Shown: in pieces, positions 11,029-20,235 of the stretch
How positions within the stretch are numbered: the stretch's first letter is position 1
Layout: each line of letters begins with the position of its first letter
Assembly (NCBI RefSeq): GCF_008824185.1
Contig: NZ_CP044426.1
Coordinates: 1,868,501 to 1,932,500, forward strand
Reading direction: 5' to 3'
From: Paracoccus pantotrophus
Lineage (GTDB): Bacteria > Pseudomonadota > Alphaproteobacteria > Rhodobacterales > Rhodobacteraceae
DNA: 64,000 nucleotides
Translations under genes and position numbers: made by a program
The notes under the pieces: model-generated
What the model was told of the DNA's origin: nothing
Databases searched by the model: none
What the model saw: the letters and a program-made list of their open reading frames with translations, nothing else

Positions 11029-12014
11029 TCCGCCTCGTCCTCGTAACCCACCAGCCGCAGCGGCCGGGCCGGGATCTGCGCCAATTCGCACCAGCGGATC
11101 ACGCCGTCCTCGGCGCCATGCGTGACCCAGACCTCGGCGGGCGCCAGTTCCGCCAGCGTGCCTGTCAGCGCGGGCCAGTCCACATGATCGCTGACGACCA
11201 GCGGCAGTTCCACCCCGCGCTGGCGGGCGCGGGCGCGCACCGCCATCCAGCCCGAGGCGAAGCCGATCACCGGGTCGCGGAACCGCTGCACCCAGGGGCT
11301 GGCGAATGCCGATGGCGGCGCGATCACCAGCTGCGCCGCCACATCCTCGGCGGTGGCCGGCACCAGCGCGCCCAGATCGACACCGCGGGCCGCATAGAAA
11401 TCGCACAGCACCTTCAACGCGCCATGGATGGCGATGGGCGCGTCATAGCCGGCCTCTCGCATCAGGGCGATGACATGCTGCGCCTTGCCCAGCGCATAGG
11501 CGCCGACCAGATGCGGGCGGTCGGGAAACTCGGCCATGCTGGAGAGCAGCTTTTCCACCTGCACCGCCGGGTCGGGAAAGCGGAACACCGGCAGGCCGAA
11601 GGTCGCCTCGGTCACGAAGACATCGCAGGGCACCGGCTCGAAGGGCGCGCAGGTCGGGTTCGGCTGGCGCGCGTAATCGCCCGAGACGACGATACGGCAG
11701 CCCCCCGCCTCGACGGCGATCTGGCTTGAGCCCAGCACATGCCCGGCCGGGTGGAATCCCACGGTGACGCCGCCGATGCGGGTTTCCCCTTCAGCCACCT
11801 GGACCGAGCCCGCGAAGCCGTCGCCCATGCGCAGCCGCATGATCTCCAGCGTTTCGGCCGTGGCCATGACCGCGCCATGGCCGAAGCGGGCATGGTCGGA
11901 ATGGCCGTGCGTGATCAGCGCGCGCTCGACCGGCTTCAGCGGGTCGATGTGAAAGCCGCCCTCGGGGCAGAAAAGGCCGGCTTCGGTCGGGAACAGGATG
12001 GAATCGGCGCGCAT
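11025..12014 (-). CDS. Ligase-associated DNA exonuclease (MBL fold)
   Basis: Metallo-beta-lactamase fold protein with a beta-CASP-like region, 329 aa, of the ligase-associated exonuclease family. The zinc motif THGHSDHARFG is near residue 38; further metal ligands are likely in HPAGHVLGSSQ and VSGDYA, with VVSDHVDWP and VTHG late in the chain. It is the first gene of the exonuclease-ligase-helicase-PdeM operon. It is expected to trim DNA ends before ligation. Confidence 0.92.
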   Translation of the reverse strand: MRADSILFPTEAGLFCPEGGFHIDPLKPVERALITHGHSDHARFGHGAVMATAETLEIMRLRMGDGFAGSVQVAEGETRIGGVTVGFHPAGHVLGSSQIAVEAGGCRIVVSGDYARQPNPTCAPFEPVPCDVFVTEATFGLPVFRFPDPAVQVEKLLSSMAEFPDRPHLVGAYALGKAQHVIALMREAGYDAPIAIHGALKVLCDFYAARGVDLGALVPATAEDVAAQLVIAPPSAFASPWVQRFRDPVIGFASGWMAVRARARQRGVELPLVVSDHVDWPALTGTLAELAPAEVWVTHGAEDGVIRWCELAQIPARPLRLVGYEDEAE

Positions 12015-12044
12015 GACCCGAAGATGTAGAACATTTCGTGAAAA

Positions 12045-12518
12045 TCAAGCCGGAGACAGCGGCCGGCCCTCGAAGATCGTCTCCATCGAGAAAACGCCGG
12101 TGACGCGTTCCAGATCCATGTCTGCGATCAGCTGCTTGTAAAGCGCGTCATAGCCCGCCATGCCGCCCACCACCGCCTTGGCCATGTAGTCCCATTCGCC
12201 GCCGATGCGGTGGAACTCGGTGATCTGCGGCAACGACTCGATCCGGGCGCGAAAGCGCCGCGCCCAGGCGTCGTCGTGATGGCGGGTGCGGATCATGATG
12301 AACACCGTCAGCCCCAGCCCCAGCGCCGTGGCGTCGATGACCGCGCGGCTGCCTTGCAGCACCCCGGCCTCGGTCAGCCGCTGCAAGCGCCGCCAGCAGG
12401 CGTTCTGCGACAGGCCCACCCGCTCGGCCAGCTCGCGCTGGGACAGGCTGGCATCGCGCTGCAGCAGCGCCAGCAGGCGGTTGTCGATTTCATCAATAAT
12501 GAGAGTTTTATCGTTCAT
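12045..12518 (-). CDS. Lrp/AsnC family transcriptional regulator
   Basis: A 157-aa regulator. The N-terminal helix-turn-helix is IDEIDNRLLALLQRDASLSQ, then RELAERVGLSQNACWRRLQRL. The C-terminal RAM/ligand domain has RIGGEWDYMAKAVV. The ATG at 12518 begins MNDKTLIIDEID; an 11-codon upstream extension is open but unlike the family. It is divergent from the class V aminotransferase gene with about 90 bp between the two starts, so that enzyme is its most likely target. The effector is unknown. Confidence 0.9.
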   Translation of the reverse strand: MNDKTLIIDEIDNRLLALLQRDASLSQRELAERVGLSQNACWRRLQRLTEAGVLQGSRAVIDATALGLGLTVFIMIRTRHHDDAWARRFRARIESLPQITEFHRIGGEWDYMAKAVVGGMAGYDALYKQLIADMDLERVTGVFSMETIFEGRPLSPA

Positions 12519-12609
12519 TTGACAACCAAAATCCGGCATATTGGCAGACATTCAGAATGATTCCTCGGCCGTTGCGGGTCAAGATTCGCGCATAAAGACG
12601 AGGAATCCG

Positions 12610-14013
12610 ATGCCGCCTTTCGACAGCTACCTTGCCCGGCTGGGCGACGACCCGATGCAGGTAATCCATGACGGCGTGATCGGCCGCGACGCGGTGATCG
12701 ACGGCCCCTTCGGGCCGCGGCGGATGATCTATGCCGATTACATTGCCTCGGGCCGGGCGCTGCGGCCCATCGAGGACTGGGTGATGGAGAATGTCCTGCC
12801 CTGGTATGCCAACAGCCATACCGAGGCCAGCCATTGCGGCGGCATCATGACCCGGATGCGCCGCGCCGCGCGCGAGGTGATCGGATTCTGCACCCATGCC
12901 GGCGCCGAACATGCGGTGATCTTTACCGGCTCGGGTGCGACGCAGGCCATCAACCGGCTGGTGTACCTGCTGGGCGCGGGGCCGGGGGCCACGGTGCTGA
13001 TCGGGCCTTACGAGCATCACTCGAACATCCTGCCCTGGCGCGAAAGCGGCGCCGAGGTCGTGACCATCCCCGAAGCCGCCACCGGCGGGCCGGACCTCGC
13101 GGCGCTGCGCGCGGCGCTGGACCGCGCCGAAGGGCCGGTGATCGGCAGCTTCTCGGCCACCTCGAATGTCACCGGCACGCTGACTGACGTGGCCGAGGTC
13201 ACGCGCATCCTGAAGGCGGCTGGGGCCAAGGTGGTTTGGGACCATGCCGGCGGCGCGCCCTATCTGCCGATCGACATGCGGCTGGGCATGGATGCGGTGG
13301 TGATCTCGCCGCACAAGTTCATCGGCGGGCCGGGCGCCTCGGGCGTCCTGATCCTGCGCCGCGACGCGGTGCTGGCGGACCGCCCCACCCTGCCCGGCGG
13401 CGGCACGGTGCGCTTCGTCTCGCCCGAGGGCCACGACTATGCCCTGTCGCTGGAGGCGCGCGAGGAAGGCGGCACCCCGAACGTGATCGGCGACATCCGC
13501 GCCGCGCTGGTCTTCCTGACCAAGGCCGCCGTGGGAGAGGAACGCATCGACGCGCGCCATGCCGAATGGCTGGCGCTGGGGATGGCGCGGCTGCGGAACC
13601 ATCCGAGGATCGAGTTGCTGGGCAACCTGGACGCGCCGCGCCTGCCGTTTTTCAGCTTCCGCATCCGCGACGGGCGGGGCGGCTTTGTCCATCAGCAACT
13701 GGCGACGCGGATGCTGTCGGACCTTTACGGCGTGCAGGCGCGCGGCGGCTGCGCCTGCGCCGGGCCCTATGTCCATCACCTGCTGGGGCTGGGCCCCGAG
13801 GCCTCGGCCCGGCTGCGCGCCGCGATCCTGGCCGGGGACGAGATCGAGAAGCCGGGCTTCGTGCGGCTGAACCTGTGCTGGGCCGCCCCGCGTGCCGAAA
13901 TCGAGGCGATCCTGGATGCCGTCTGCGAGTTGGCCGAACACGCCGCCGATCACCTGGCGCATTACCGCTGCGACCGGGCGACCGCGATCTTCACCCCGGT
14001 TGCAGCCGCGTAG
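12610..14013 (+). CDS. Class V aminotransferase (cysteine desulfurase-like)
   Basis: PLP-dependent fold type I enzyme, 467 aa. The cofactor lysine is in VISPHKFIGGPGASG, preceded by VVWDHAGGAPYLPIDM with the PLP aspartate. YANSHTEASHCGG and GSGATQAINRL are further family motifs. A cysteine cluster GGCACAGPY near residue 385 resembles the active-site loop of cysteine desulfurase-like proteins. ATG 12610 follows AGGAA; an upstream open extension carries no family sequence. Likely controlled by the divergent Lrp regulator. The substrate cannot be read from the sequence; a sulfur or amino acid degradation role is possible. Confidence 0.85.
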   Translation: MPPFDSYLARLGDDPMQVIHDGVIGRDAVIDGPFGPRRMIYADYIASGRALRPIEDWVMENVLPWYANSHTEASHCGGIMTRMRRAAREVIGFCTHAGAEHAVIFTGSGATQAINRLVYLLGAGPGATVLIGPYEHHSNILPWRESGAEVVTIPEAATGGPDLAALRAALDRAEGPVIGSFSATSNVTGTLTDVAEVTRILKAAGAKVVWDHAGGAPYLPIDMRLGMDAVVISPHKFIGGPGASGVLILRRDAVLADRPTLPGGGTVRFVSPEGHDYALSLEAREEGGTPNVIGDIRAALVFLTKAAVGEERIDARHAEWLALGMARLRNHPRIELLGNLDAPRLPFFSFRIRDGRGGFVHQQLATRMLSDLYGVQARGGCACAGPYVHHLLGLGPEASARLRAAILAGDEIEKPGFVRLNLCWAAPRAEIEAILDAVCELAEHAADHLAHYRCDRATAIFTPVAAA

Positions 14014-14692
14014 CGCAGGGCCGCAAGACGTATTCCCGCACCAGGGCCACGCGGCGCGGCCGGAAGCTTTCGCCGCCCGGCCGCATGGCCTGGATGCGCG
14101 GGATGTGGAAGGTGCGGAAATCCTGCCGCAGCCGGCAATGCGCCAGCAACATCATGTGATTGTCGCTGTAGGACATGCCCAGCGGCCAGATCTCGCGCGT
14201 GCTGGCCCGGCCCTGCAGGTCCAGATAGTCGATGACCAGGCTGCGCTCCTCCCACAGGGCCTGGCGCAGCAGCGCCATGTCCACCTGCGGGCTGGGACGC
14301 TGCGCCGGCTCGCGAAACAGCCGCATGGTGGTGTGCATGGCATGGCGGCCCTGGCTTTCGGGCAGGGTGGCGATGATGCGGGCCAGCGCATCCTCGCCCG
14401 CGCGGGTCAGTTCGGGATCGCCCAAGCTGCGCAGGCCCGAGACGGCGAGCAGCAGCGCCTCGATCTCCAGCCGCGAAAAGCTTTGCGGCGGCAGGGCGGG
14501 GTCTTCGGTCAGCGCATAGCCCAGCCCCGCCTCGCCGTCGATCAACGCGCCGCCGGCGCGCAGCGTGGCGATGTCGCGGTAAAGCTGGCGGCGCGAGACG
14601 CCGGTCTCCTCGGCCAGCCGCGCGGCCGTCACCGGCGCGGGCAGGCGGCGCAGCGCGTCCATCAGGCGCATCAGCCGGTCGGTGCGGGACAT
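13991..14692 (-). CDS. YafY-type HTH and WYL-domain regulator
   Basis: A 233-aa regulator. An N-terminal DeoR-like winged helix (RLAEETGVSRRQLYRDIATLR) is followed by a WYL-type domain, where SLVIDYLDLQGRASTREIWP and LLAHCRLRQDFRTFHIPRI fit the family core. It is divergent from the glutathione transferase gene (61 bp between starts) and converges with the aminotransferase gene, overlapping it by 23 bp. Control of the transferase gene is the simplest reading. The intergenic stretch has TGTCAC and TGTCAG spaced 11 nt apart, a possible operator. Confidence 0.9.
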   Translation of the reverse strand: MSRTDRLMRLMDALRRLPAPVTAARLAEETGVSRRQLYRDIATLRAGGALIDGEAGLGYALTEDPALPPQSFSRLEIEALLLAVSGLRSLGDPELTRAGEDALARIIATLPESQGRHAMHTTMRLFREPAQRPSPQVDMALLRQALWEERSLVIDYLDLQGRASTREIWPLGMSYSDNHMMLLAHCRLRQDFRTFHIPRIQAMRPGGESFRPRRVALVREYVLRPCATRLQPG

Positions 14693-14752
14693 GCTGTCAC
14701 CTTCTGTCAGGGGGCCTGCGCCATTCTGCCCCCATCAATGCAGGAGGCCAAG

Positions 14753-15346
14753 ATGCTGACCCTATACCACGCCCCGAAAAGCCGCTCCTCGACCATCCTC
14801 GTGCTGCTGGCGGAGCTGGGCATCCTCGACAAGGTCGAGATCCGCCAGGTGACGATCCCGCGTCAGGACGGCTCGGGCGGGCGCGACCCGGCGAACCCGC
14901 ATCCCGAGGGCAAGGTGCCCTATCTGGTCAATGGCGCGGATCACGTGCGCGAACGGGGCGCCATCATGCTGTATCTGACCGATATGTTCCCCGAGGCGGG
15001 GCTGGGTCCGCTGCCGGGCGATCCGGGGCGCGGCCAGTATCTGAGCTGGCTCAGCTGGTATCAGGGGGTTCTGGAGCCGGTGGCGATCCTGAACTTCTTC
15101 AAGATCGAGCATCCGGCCCTGATGGCGACCTTCCGCGATTACGACACCGCGATCCGGCAGCTGGACGAAGTGCTGGGCCAGCAGCCCTGGCTGCTGGGCG
15201 ACCGCTTCTCGGCCGCCGACCTGCTGATCGCCAGCCCCTTGCTGTTCTTTGGCACGGACATGCCGCGAACCCCCGCCATCGACGCATGGGCGCAGCGGAT
15301 TCAGTCCCGCCCCTCGATGGCGCGGGCGGCAGGGATCGACGGCTGA
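14753..15346 (+). CDS. Glutathione S-transferase family protein
   Basis: A 197-aa glutathione transferase. The thioredoxin-like N-terminal domain begins MLTLYHAPKSRSSTILVLLAELG; the glutathione-binding cis-proline and ERGAIMLYLTD segment follow at KVPYLV and ~residue 68. The C-terminal helical domain has LGDRFSAADLLIASPLLF. A strong AGGAGG lies 6 nt before the ATG. The 3' end overlaps the convergent exporter gene by 46 bp. Likely regulated by the divergent WYL protein. Substrate unknown. Confidence 0.9.
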   Translation: MLTLYHAPKSRSSTILVLLAELGILDKVEIRQVTIPRQDGSGGRDPANPHPEGKVPYLVNGADHVRERGAIMLYLTDMFPEAGLGPLPGDPGRGQYLSWLSWYQGVLEPVAILNFFKIEHPALMATFRDYDTAIRQLDEVLGQQPWLLGDRFSAADLLIASPLLFFGTDMPRTPAIDAWAQRIQSRPSMARAAGIDG

Positions 15347-16221
15347 GGCGCCGCCGCGGGCAGCTTGGCCAGCTGCACCATCAGGATGCCCGCCGCCACG
15401 ATCAGCGCACCGACCACGTCCGAGGTGCCGAACCGCTCGCCCAGAAGCGCGGCGGCAATGGCGACGCCGAAGATCGGCGACAGGAAATGAAAGGTCGCCG
15501 CCCGAACCGCGCCGATGCGGTTGACCAGCCGGAACCACAGCCAGGTCGCGCCGATGCCGGGCGCGATCACCGTATAGGCAAAGGCCCAGAGCAGGCCGGC
15601 GCTCCATTCCACCGGGCGGCCCCATTCCATCAGCACCGCCGGGACCAGCAGCAGGGCGGCACCGACGGCCATTTGCAGGCCGACCAGCATCATCATGTTG
15701 CGGCTGCCCCCGGCCCCGCGCGCCGCCAGCGTGGCGAAGGTCAGCGCCACCATGCCGATCAGGCACAGGATCACCCCCGGCACGTCCAGCCCGTGCTGAA
15801 GCCGCACCCCCATGATCAGCGTGACGCCGGCCACGCCCGCGACCAGCCCGGCCACGGCGATGGAGCGCAGCCGTTCGCCGTAAAGCAGCCAGCCCAGGAA
15901 GGCGACGACCAGCGGCATCATCGAGGCGATGATGGCCGAGACCGACGCCTCGACATATTGCATGGCAACCCAGCTGAACCCCAGGTAAAGCGCGTTCTGG
16001 CACAGGCCGAACAGGATCACCGTGCGCCATTCGGCCCGGCTCAGGCGCCAGCTCTGGCCCATGGCGCGGGCCAGCGGGATCGCCACCATGGCAGAGAGGC
16101 CGAACCGGATCACCAGCGCGGTCAGCGGCGGGGCGGCCGTGACGATCATGCGCGTCGAGGTGAAGGCCGAGGCCCAAAGGACCGCAAAGCCGAAACCCAT
16201 CAGAATGGCCCTGAAATCCAT
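15301..16221 (-). CDS. EamA/DMT family transporter
   Basis: Inner-membrane drug/metabolite exporter-type protein, 306 aa, with about ten hydrophobic segments arranged as two EamA repeats of ~140 residues. The first repeat starts FAVLWASAFTSTRMI and ends FLGWLLYGERL. The second contains TWLWFRLVNRIGAVRAATFH and SPIFGVAIAAALLGERF. The start is set at MDFRAILMGFGFAVLW; an upstream 20-codon extension is proline/glycine rich and unlikely. The substrate is not predictable. Confidence 0.9.
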   Translation of the reverse strand: MDFRAILMGFGFAVLWASAFTSTRMIVTAAPPLTALVIRFGLSAMVAIPLARAMGQSWRLSRAEWRTVILFGLCQNALYLGFSWVAMQYVEASVSAIIASMMPLVVAFLGWLLYGERLRSIAVAGLVAGVAGVTLIMGVRLQHGLDVPGVILCLIGMVALTFATLAARGAGGSRNMMMLVGLQMAVGAALLLVPAVLMEWGRPVEWSAGLLWAFAYTVIAPGIGATWLWFRLVNRIGAVRAATFHFLSPIFGVAIAAALLGERFGTSDVVGALIVAAGILMVQLAKLPAAAPQPSIPAARAIEGRD

Positions 16222-16355
16222 GTCGCCCCCCTGCCCTTGCCCCCATGGGCTAGCAGATGGGCCGGCGGGCGCAAGGGCCACGATCCAGGCAAGGCCCGGA
16301 AATGACAGAAGCCGCGCAGGTCATGCGCGGCCCCTTATGCGGCAAAAAGCCGGGA

Positions 16356-16655
16356 TCAGGCGTTCACGCTGTCCTTCAGCGCCTTGGCGATGGTGACCTT
16401 GACCACCTTGTCGGCGGGCTTGGTCATCATTTCCTGGGTCTGCGGATTGCGGACCTGACGCTCGGGGCGGGTGCGGCAGGCAACCTTGCCGATGCCCGGC
16501 AGGGTGACGGCACCACCTTCGGCGACCGTGCGCGACACGACGGCCGAAAGCGCGTCCAGGGCCGCCGCGGCGGTCTTCTTGTCGCTGCCCATTTCATCGG
16601 CCAGCGTGGCGACGAGCTGGGTCTTGGTCATCGGTTTCGAAGCGGCCTGGGCCAT
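16356..16655 (-). CDS. HU family DNA-binding protein
   Basis: A 99-aa histone-like nucleoid protein. The HU/IHF fold is seen in MTKTQLVATLADEMGSDKKT, GGAVTLPGIGKVACRTRPER (beta-arm base) and RNPQTQEMM, the family arm signature. GAGGAG lies 8 nt before the ATG. It stands alone, with about 150 bp of lower-GC DNA upstream before the AMP nucleosidase stop. Confidence 0.95.
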   Translation of the reverse strand: MAQAASKPMTKTQLVATLADEMGSDKKTAAAALDALSAVVSRTVAEGGAVTLPGIGKVACRTRPERQVRNPQTQEMMTKPADKVVKVTIAKALKDSVNA

Positions 16656-16806
16656 ATTCTGTCTCCTCGTTGTTCCCCGTTCGGGAAATTTTCGGACGCC
16701 ACCTTGGCGGCACGCTTGCCGCTACACAAGCTTTTTAAGCGCAGATCAAGCTTTTTCGGCGACTTTCCCCAGCAAACGCTGCGAAATTCGCCACCCAGGG
16801 ACCATT

Positions 16807-18291
16807 CTAGAGAAAGGCGGTCTCGTTGAACGAGCGCAACTTGCGCGAGTGGATGCGTTCCAGGGGCGTCTCGCGCAGCTTTTCCATGGCCCGGATGCCG
16901 ATCAGCAAGTGGTTCGCGACCTGGGTGCGATAGAAATCCGTGGCCATGCCGGGCAGCTTCAACTCGCCATGCAGCGGCTTGTCCGAGACGCACAAGAGCG
17001 TGCCATAGGGCACGCGGAAGCGGAACCCGTTCGCGGCGATGGTGGCGCTTTCCATATCCAGCGCGATGGCGCGCGATTGCGACAGCCGCTGCACCGGACC
17101 GGACTGGTCGCGCAGTTCCCAGTTGCGGTTGTCGATGGTGGCCACCGTGCCGGTGCGCATGATGCGCTTGAGCTCATAGCCTTCCAGCTGCGTGACCTCG
17201 GCCACCGCCTCTTGCAGGGCGACCTGCACCTCGGCCAGGGCCGGGATCGGCACCCAGACCGGCAGGTCGTCGTCAAGCACGTGATCCTCGCGCAGATAGG
17301 CATGGGCCAGCACGAAATCACCCAGGGACTGGCTGTTGCGAAGGCCCGCGCAATGGCCGACCATCAGCCAGGCATGCGGGCGCAGCACGGCGATATGGTC
17401 GGTCGCGGTCTTGGCGTTCGAGGGGCCAACACCGATATTGACCAGCGTGATGCCGTCGCCATCCGGGCGCTTGAGGTGATAGGCCGGCATCTGCGGCATC
17501 TTGGCGCCGGTGGCGATGATGTCCTCGGGCCGTTCCAGAACCTGGTTGCCGGGCGCGACGAACTCGGTATAGCCCGAATGCGGATCGGCCAGCGCGCGGC
17601 GGGCGAAAAGCTCGAACTCGTCCACGTAGAACTGGTAGTTCGTGAACATCACGAAATTCTGGAAATGCTCGGGCAGGGTCGCGGTGTAATGCGCCAGCCG
17701 CGCCAGCGAGTAATCGACGCGCTGCGCGGTAAAGGGTGACAGCGGGTGGCTGCCGTCCGGGTTCGGCCCGGCGGTGCCGTTGACGATGTCGTCGTCCATC
17801 GTGTTCAGGTCCGGCACGTCGAAGACGTCGCGCAGCGAATAGTCCAGCACGCCTTCCTGCGGCACGTTCAGGTCGCTTTGCGTCGCCACGGCGAAATGCA
17901 CCGGCATCGGCGTGCCGCTGTCGCCGATCGCCACCGGCACGCCGTGGTTCTTCATCAAGAGCCCGATCTGCTCGGTCAGGTAGCCGCGGAACAGGTCCGG
18001 CCGGGTGATCGAGGTCGAATAGGTGCCCGGCAGCGCGACATGGCCGAAGGACAGGCGCGAATCCGTCTTGGAATGGATCGGCACGGTCATGCGCAATTCG
18101 GGGTAGAAGGCGCGATAGCGCGCCGCCGGCCGGCCGCCCTTCAGCGTGGCCAGGAAATGGTCCAGCAGGAAATGCGAGGCACGCTCGTAAAGCGCGATCA
18201 GCCGGGCCACGGCGGCGGCCGGGTCGTCGAAATAGACGCGCTCGGCGGGCTCGGGCGTCTCGATGGGAAGTCTCCGGCTGTCGGTCATCAT
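16807..18291 (-). CDS. amn: AMP nucleosidase
   Basis: Hydrolyses AMP to adenine and ribose 5-phosphate, part of purine pool control. The 494-aa length agrees with the family. An N-terminal AMN-specific domain has LPGTYSTSITRPDLF and DSGTPMPVHFA. The C-terminal purine phosphorylase fold has TLVNIGVGPSNAKTATDHIA and ALDMESATIAANGFRFRVPY with the catalytic region. Two ATG codons are adjacent; 18291 is chosen because GGAGA lies 7 nt before it. Divergent from the luciferase-like gene, about 100 bp apart. Confidence 0.93.
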   Translation of the reverse strand: MMTDSRRLPIETPEPAERVYFDDPAAAVARLIALYERASHFLLDHFLATLKGGRPAARYRAFYPELRMTVPIHSKTDSRLSFGHVALPGTYSTSITRPDLFRGYLTEQIGLLMKNHGVPVAIGDSGTPMPVHFAVATQSDLNVPQEGVLDYSLRDVFDVPDLNTMDDDIVNGTAGPNPDGSHPLSPFTAQRVDYSLARLAHYTATLPEHFQNFVMFTNYQFYVDEFELFARRALADPHSGYTEFVAPGNQVLERPEDIIATGAKMPQMPAYHLKRPDGDGITLVNIGVGPSNAKTATDHIAVLRPHAWLMVGHCAGLRNSQSLGDFVLAHAYLREDHVLDDDLPVWVPIPALAEVQVALQEAVAEVTQLEGYELKRIMRTGTVATIDNRNWELRDQSGPVQRLSQSRAIALDMESATIAANGFRFRVPYGTLLCVSDKPLHGELKLPGMATDFYRTQVANHLLIGIRAMEKLRETPLERIHSRKLRSFNETAFL

Positions 18292-18388
18292 GCGCGCTCT
18301 CCAGTTTCGGCGGAGAGTGCCAGCGCGGCGGCGGGCTGGCAAGCCGGCACCGGACGCCTTATCTGGGATGGGCAAAGGAGTGATGCGC

Positions 18389-19375
18389 ATGGAATTTTCC
18401 ATTCTCGATCTGGCCGGGGTGGCCGAGGGTTCGGACGCGCGCCAGGCCATCGCCAATTCCGTGGCATTGGCGCAGGCCGCCGAGGGCTGGGGCTACAGCC
18501 GCTTCTGGCTGGCGGAACATCACAACATGCCGGGCATCGCCAGCGCCGCCACCTCGGTGCTGATCGGCCATGTGGCGGATCATACCAGGACGATCCGCAT
18601 CGGCGCCGGCGGCGTCATGCTGCCCAACCACGCGCCGCTGGCCATCGCCGAGCAGTTCGGCACCCTGGCGACGATCCACGGGCCGCGCATCGACCTGGGC
18701 CTGGGCCGCGCGCCGGGCGGCGACGGGGCGGTGATGCATGCGCTGCGCCGGTCCCTGCAGGGCAACCAGGATTTCCCGAACGACGTGGTCGAGCTCATGC
18801 ACTATCTCGGCCCGCCGCGTCCCGGCGCCCCGGTCGCGGCCCATCCGGGCCAGGGCACGAATGTCCCGGTCTGGATCCTCGGCTCGTCGCTTTACGGCGC
18901 CAGCCTCGCCTCGGCGCTTGGCCTGCCCTATGCCTTCGCCAGCCATTTCGCCCCCGGCGACCTCGAGGAGGCGCTGCGGCTTTACCGCGAGCGGTTCCAG
19001 CCCACCGAGTTCGGCCAGGCGCCACGCTTCATGCTGGCGGTGAACGTCATCGTCGCCGACAGCGATGCCGAGGCGCAGCACCTGCGCAGCAGCCAGCAGA
19101 TCAGCTTCGCCCGGCTGCGGCTGGGCATGCCGGGCCTGCTGCCGCCGCCGGTCGACGACGTGCTGGAAGCGATCCCGGTGCGCATCCTGCCCACGGTCAA
19201 CGCCGCGCTGGCCATCAGCGCCGTCGGCAGCCCCGAAACTGTCGCGGCCGAGCTGGACCGGCTGATCGCCCGCCACCAGCCCGACGAGTTGATCCTGGTC
19301 GGCAATATCTACGACCAGGCCGCGCGGCACCGCTCCTTCGCCATGGCGGCCGAGATCCTGCGGGGGCGTGCATGA
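18389..19375 (+). CDS. LLM class flavin-dependent oxidoreductase
   Basis: Luciferase-like monooxygenase of 328 aa. Typical features are the N-terminal SILDLAGVAEG, RFWLAEHHNMPGIASAATSV, RIGAGGVMLPNHAPLAIAEQ and GPRIDLGLGRAPGGD. The C terminus has LVGNIYDQAARHRSF. ATG 18389 is preferred: AGGAG lies 8 nt before it, while two earlier ATGs sit on top of that site. The stop overlaps the next gene (ATGA). FMN or F420-like cofactor use is a family property; the substrate is unknown. Confidence 0.9.
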   Translation: MEFSILDLAGVAEGSDARQAIANSVALAQAAEGWGYSRFWLAEHHNMPGIASAATSVLIGHVADHTRTIRIGAGGVMLPNHAPLAIAEQFGTLATIHGPRIDLGLGRAPGGDGAVMHALRRSLQGNQDFPNDVVELMHYLGPPRPGAPVAAHPGQGTNVPVWILGSSLYGASLASALGLPYAFASHFAPGDLEEALRLYRERFQPTEFGQAPRFMLAVNVIVADSDAEAQHLRSSQQISFARLRLGMPGLLPPPVDDVLEAIPVRILPTVNAALAISAVGSPETVAAELDRLIARHQPDELILVGNIYDQAARHRSFAMAAEILRGRA

Positions 19376-20235
19376 CGAGGATGCTGGTTTTCGGCCACGG
19401 CTATTCCGCCGGCTTCCTGACCCCCCTGCTGCTGGCCGAGGGCTGGCAGGTCACCGGCACCACCCGCAGCGACACCGATCGCGTGGCGCAGGCCGGGGCC
19501 CAGCCGCTGCGCTGGCCGGGGCAAGAGGATGCCGTGCGCAAGACCATCGCCCAGGCCGACGCGATCCTGGTCTCGGTCGGGCCGGACCGGGGCGCGGACC
19601 CGGTGCTGGCAGCCTTCGGCGCCGAGATCGCCGCCGGCCGCCCACGCTGGCTGGGCTATCTCTCGACCACCGGCGTCTATGGCGACCGCGACGGCGGCTG
19701 GGTGGACGAGGACACGCCCTGCACCCCCTCGACCCGGCGCGGGCGCGAGCGGGTCGCGGCCGAGCAGGACTGGCAGCAGCTCGCCGCCGAACACGGCCTG
19801 CCGCTGCACATCTTCCGCCTGGCCGGCATCTATGGGCCGGGGCGCGGCCCCTTTGCCAAGGTGCGCGAGGGCACGGCGCGGCGCATCGTCAAGCCCGGCC
19901 AGGTCTTCTCGCGCATCCATGCCGAGGACATCGCCCAGGTGTTGCTGGCCTCGATCCGCGCGCCGCGGCCGGGCGCGATCTACAATGTCTGCGACGACGA
20001 CCCGGCCCCGCCCGAGGCAGTGATCGGCCACGCCGCCAAACTGCTGGGCCTGCCCCTGCCGCCCGCCGAGGATTACGCGAACGCCGAGATGACGCCCATG
20101 GCGCGCAGCTTCTATGCCGAGAACAAGCGCGTCTCGAACGACCGCATCAAGCGCGAGTTGGGCGTGACCTTGCGCTATCCCGACTATTGCGCCGGGTTGG
20201 CCGCGCTGGCCCGCGCCGAGGGAACCGAGGCTTAG
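19372..20235 (+). CDS. SDR-type NAD-dependent epimerase/dehydratase
   Basis: A 287-aa atypical short-chain dehydrogenase of the YeeZ-like type. The dinucleotide-binding turn is VFGHGYSAGFL rather than the full GxxGxxG. The middle has YLSTTGVYGDRDGGWVDED, the C-terminal half FRLAGIYGPGRGPFAKVREG and FSRIHAEDIAQV. It is coupled to the LLM gene by a 4-nt overlap and converges on the SH3 gene with a 4-nt overlap. Function beyond the family fold is not predictable. Confidence 0.88.
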   Translation: MTRMLVFGHGYSAGFLTPLLLAEGWQVTGTTRSDTDRVAQAGAQPLRWPGQEDAVRKTIAQADAILVSVGPDRGADPVLAAFGAEIAAGRPRWLGYLSTTGVYGDRDGGWVDEDTPCTPSTRRGRERVAAEQDWQQLAAEHGLPLHIFRLAGIYGPGRGPFAKVREGTARRIVKPGQVFSRIHAEDIAQVLLASIRAPRPGAIYNVCDDDPAPPEAVIGHAAKLLGLPLPPAEDYANAEMTPMARSFYAENKRVSNDRIKRELGVTLRYPDYCAGLAALARAEGTEA

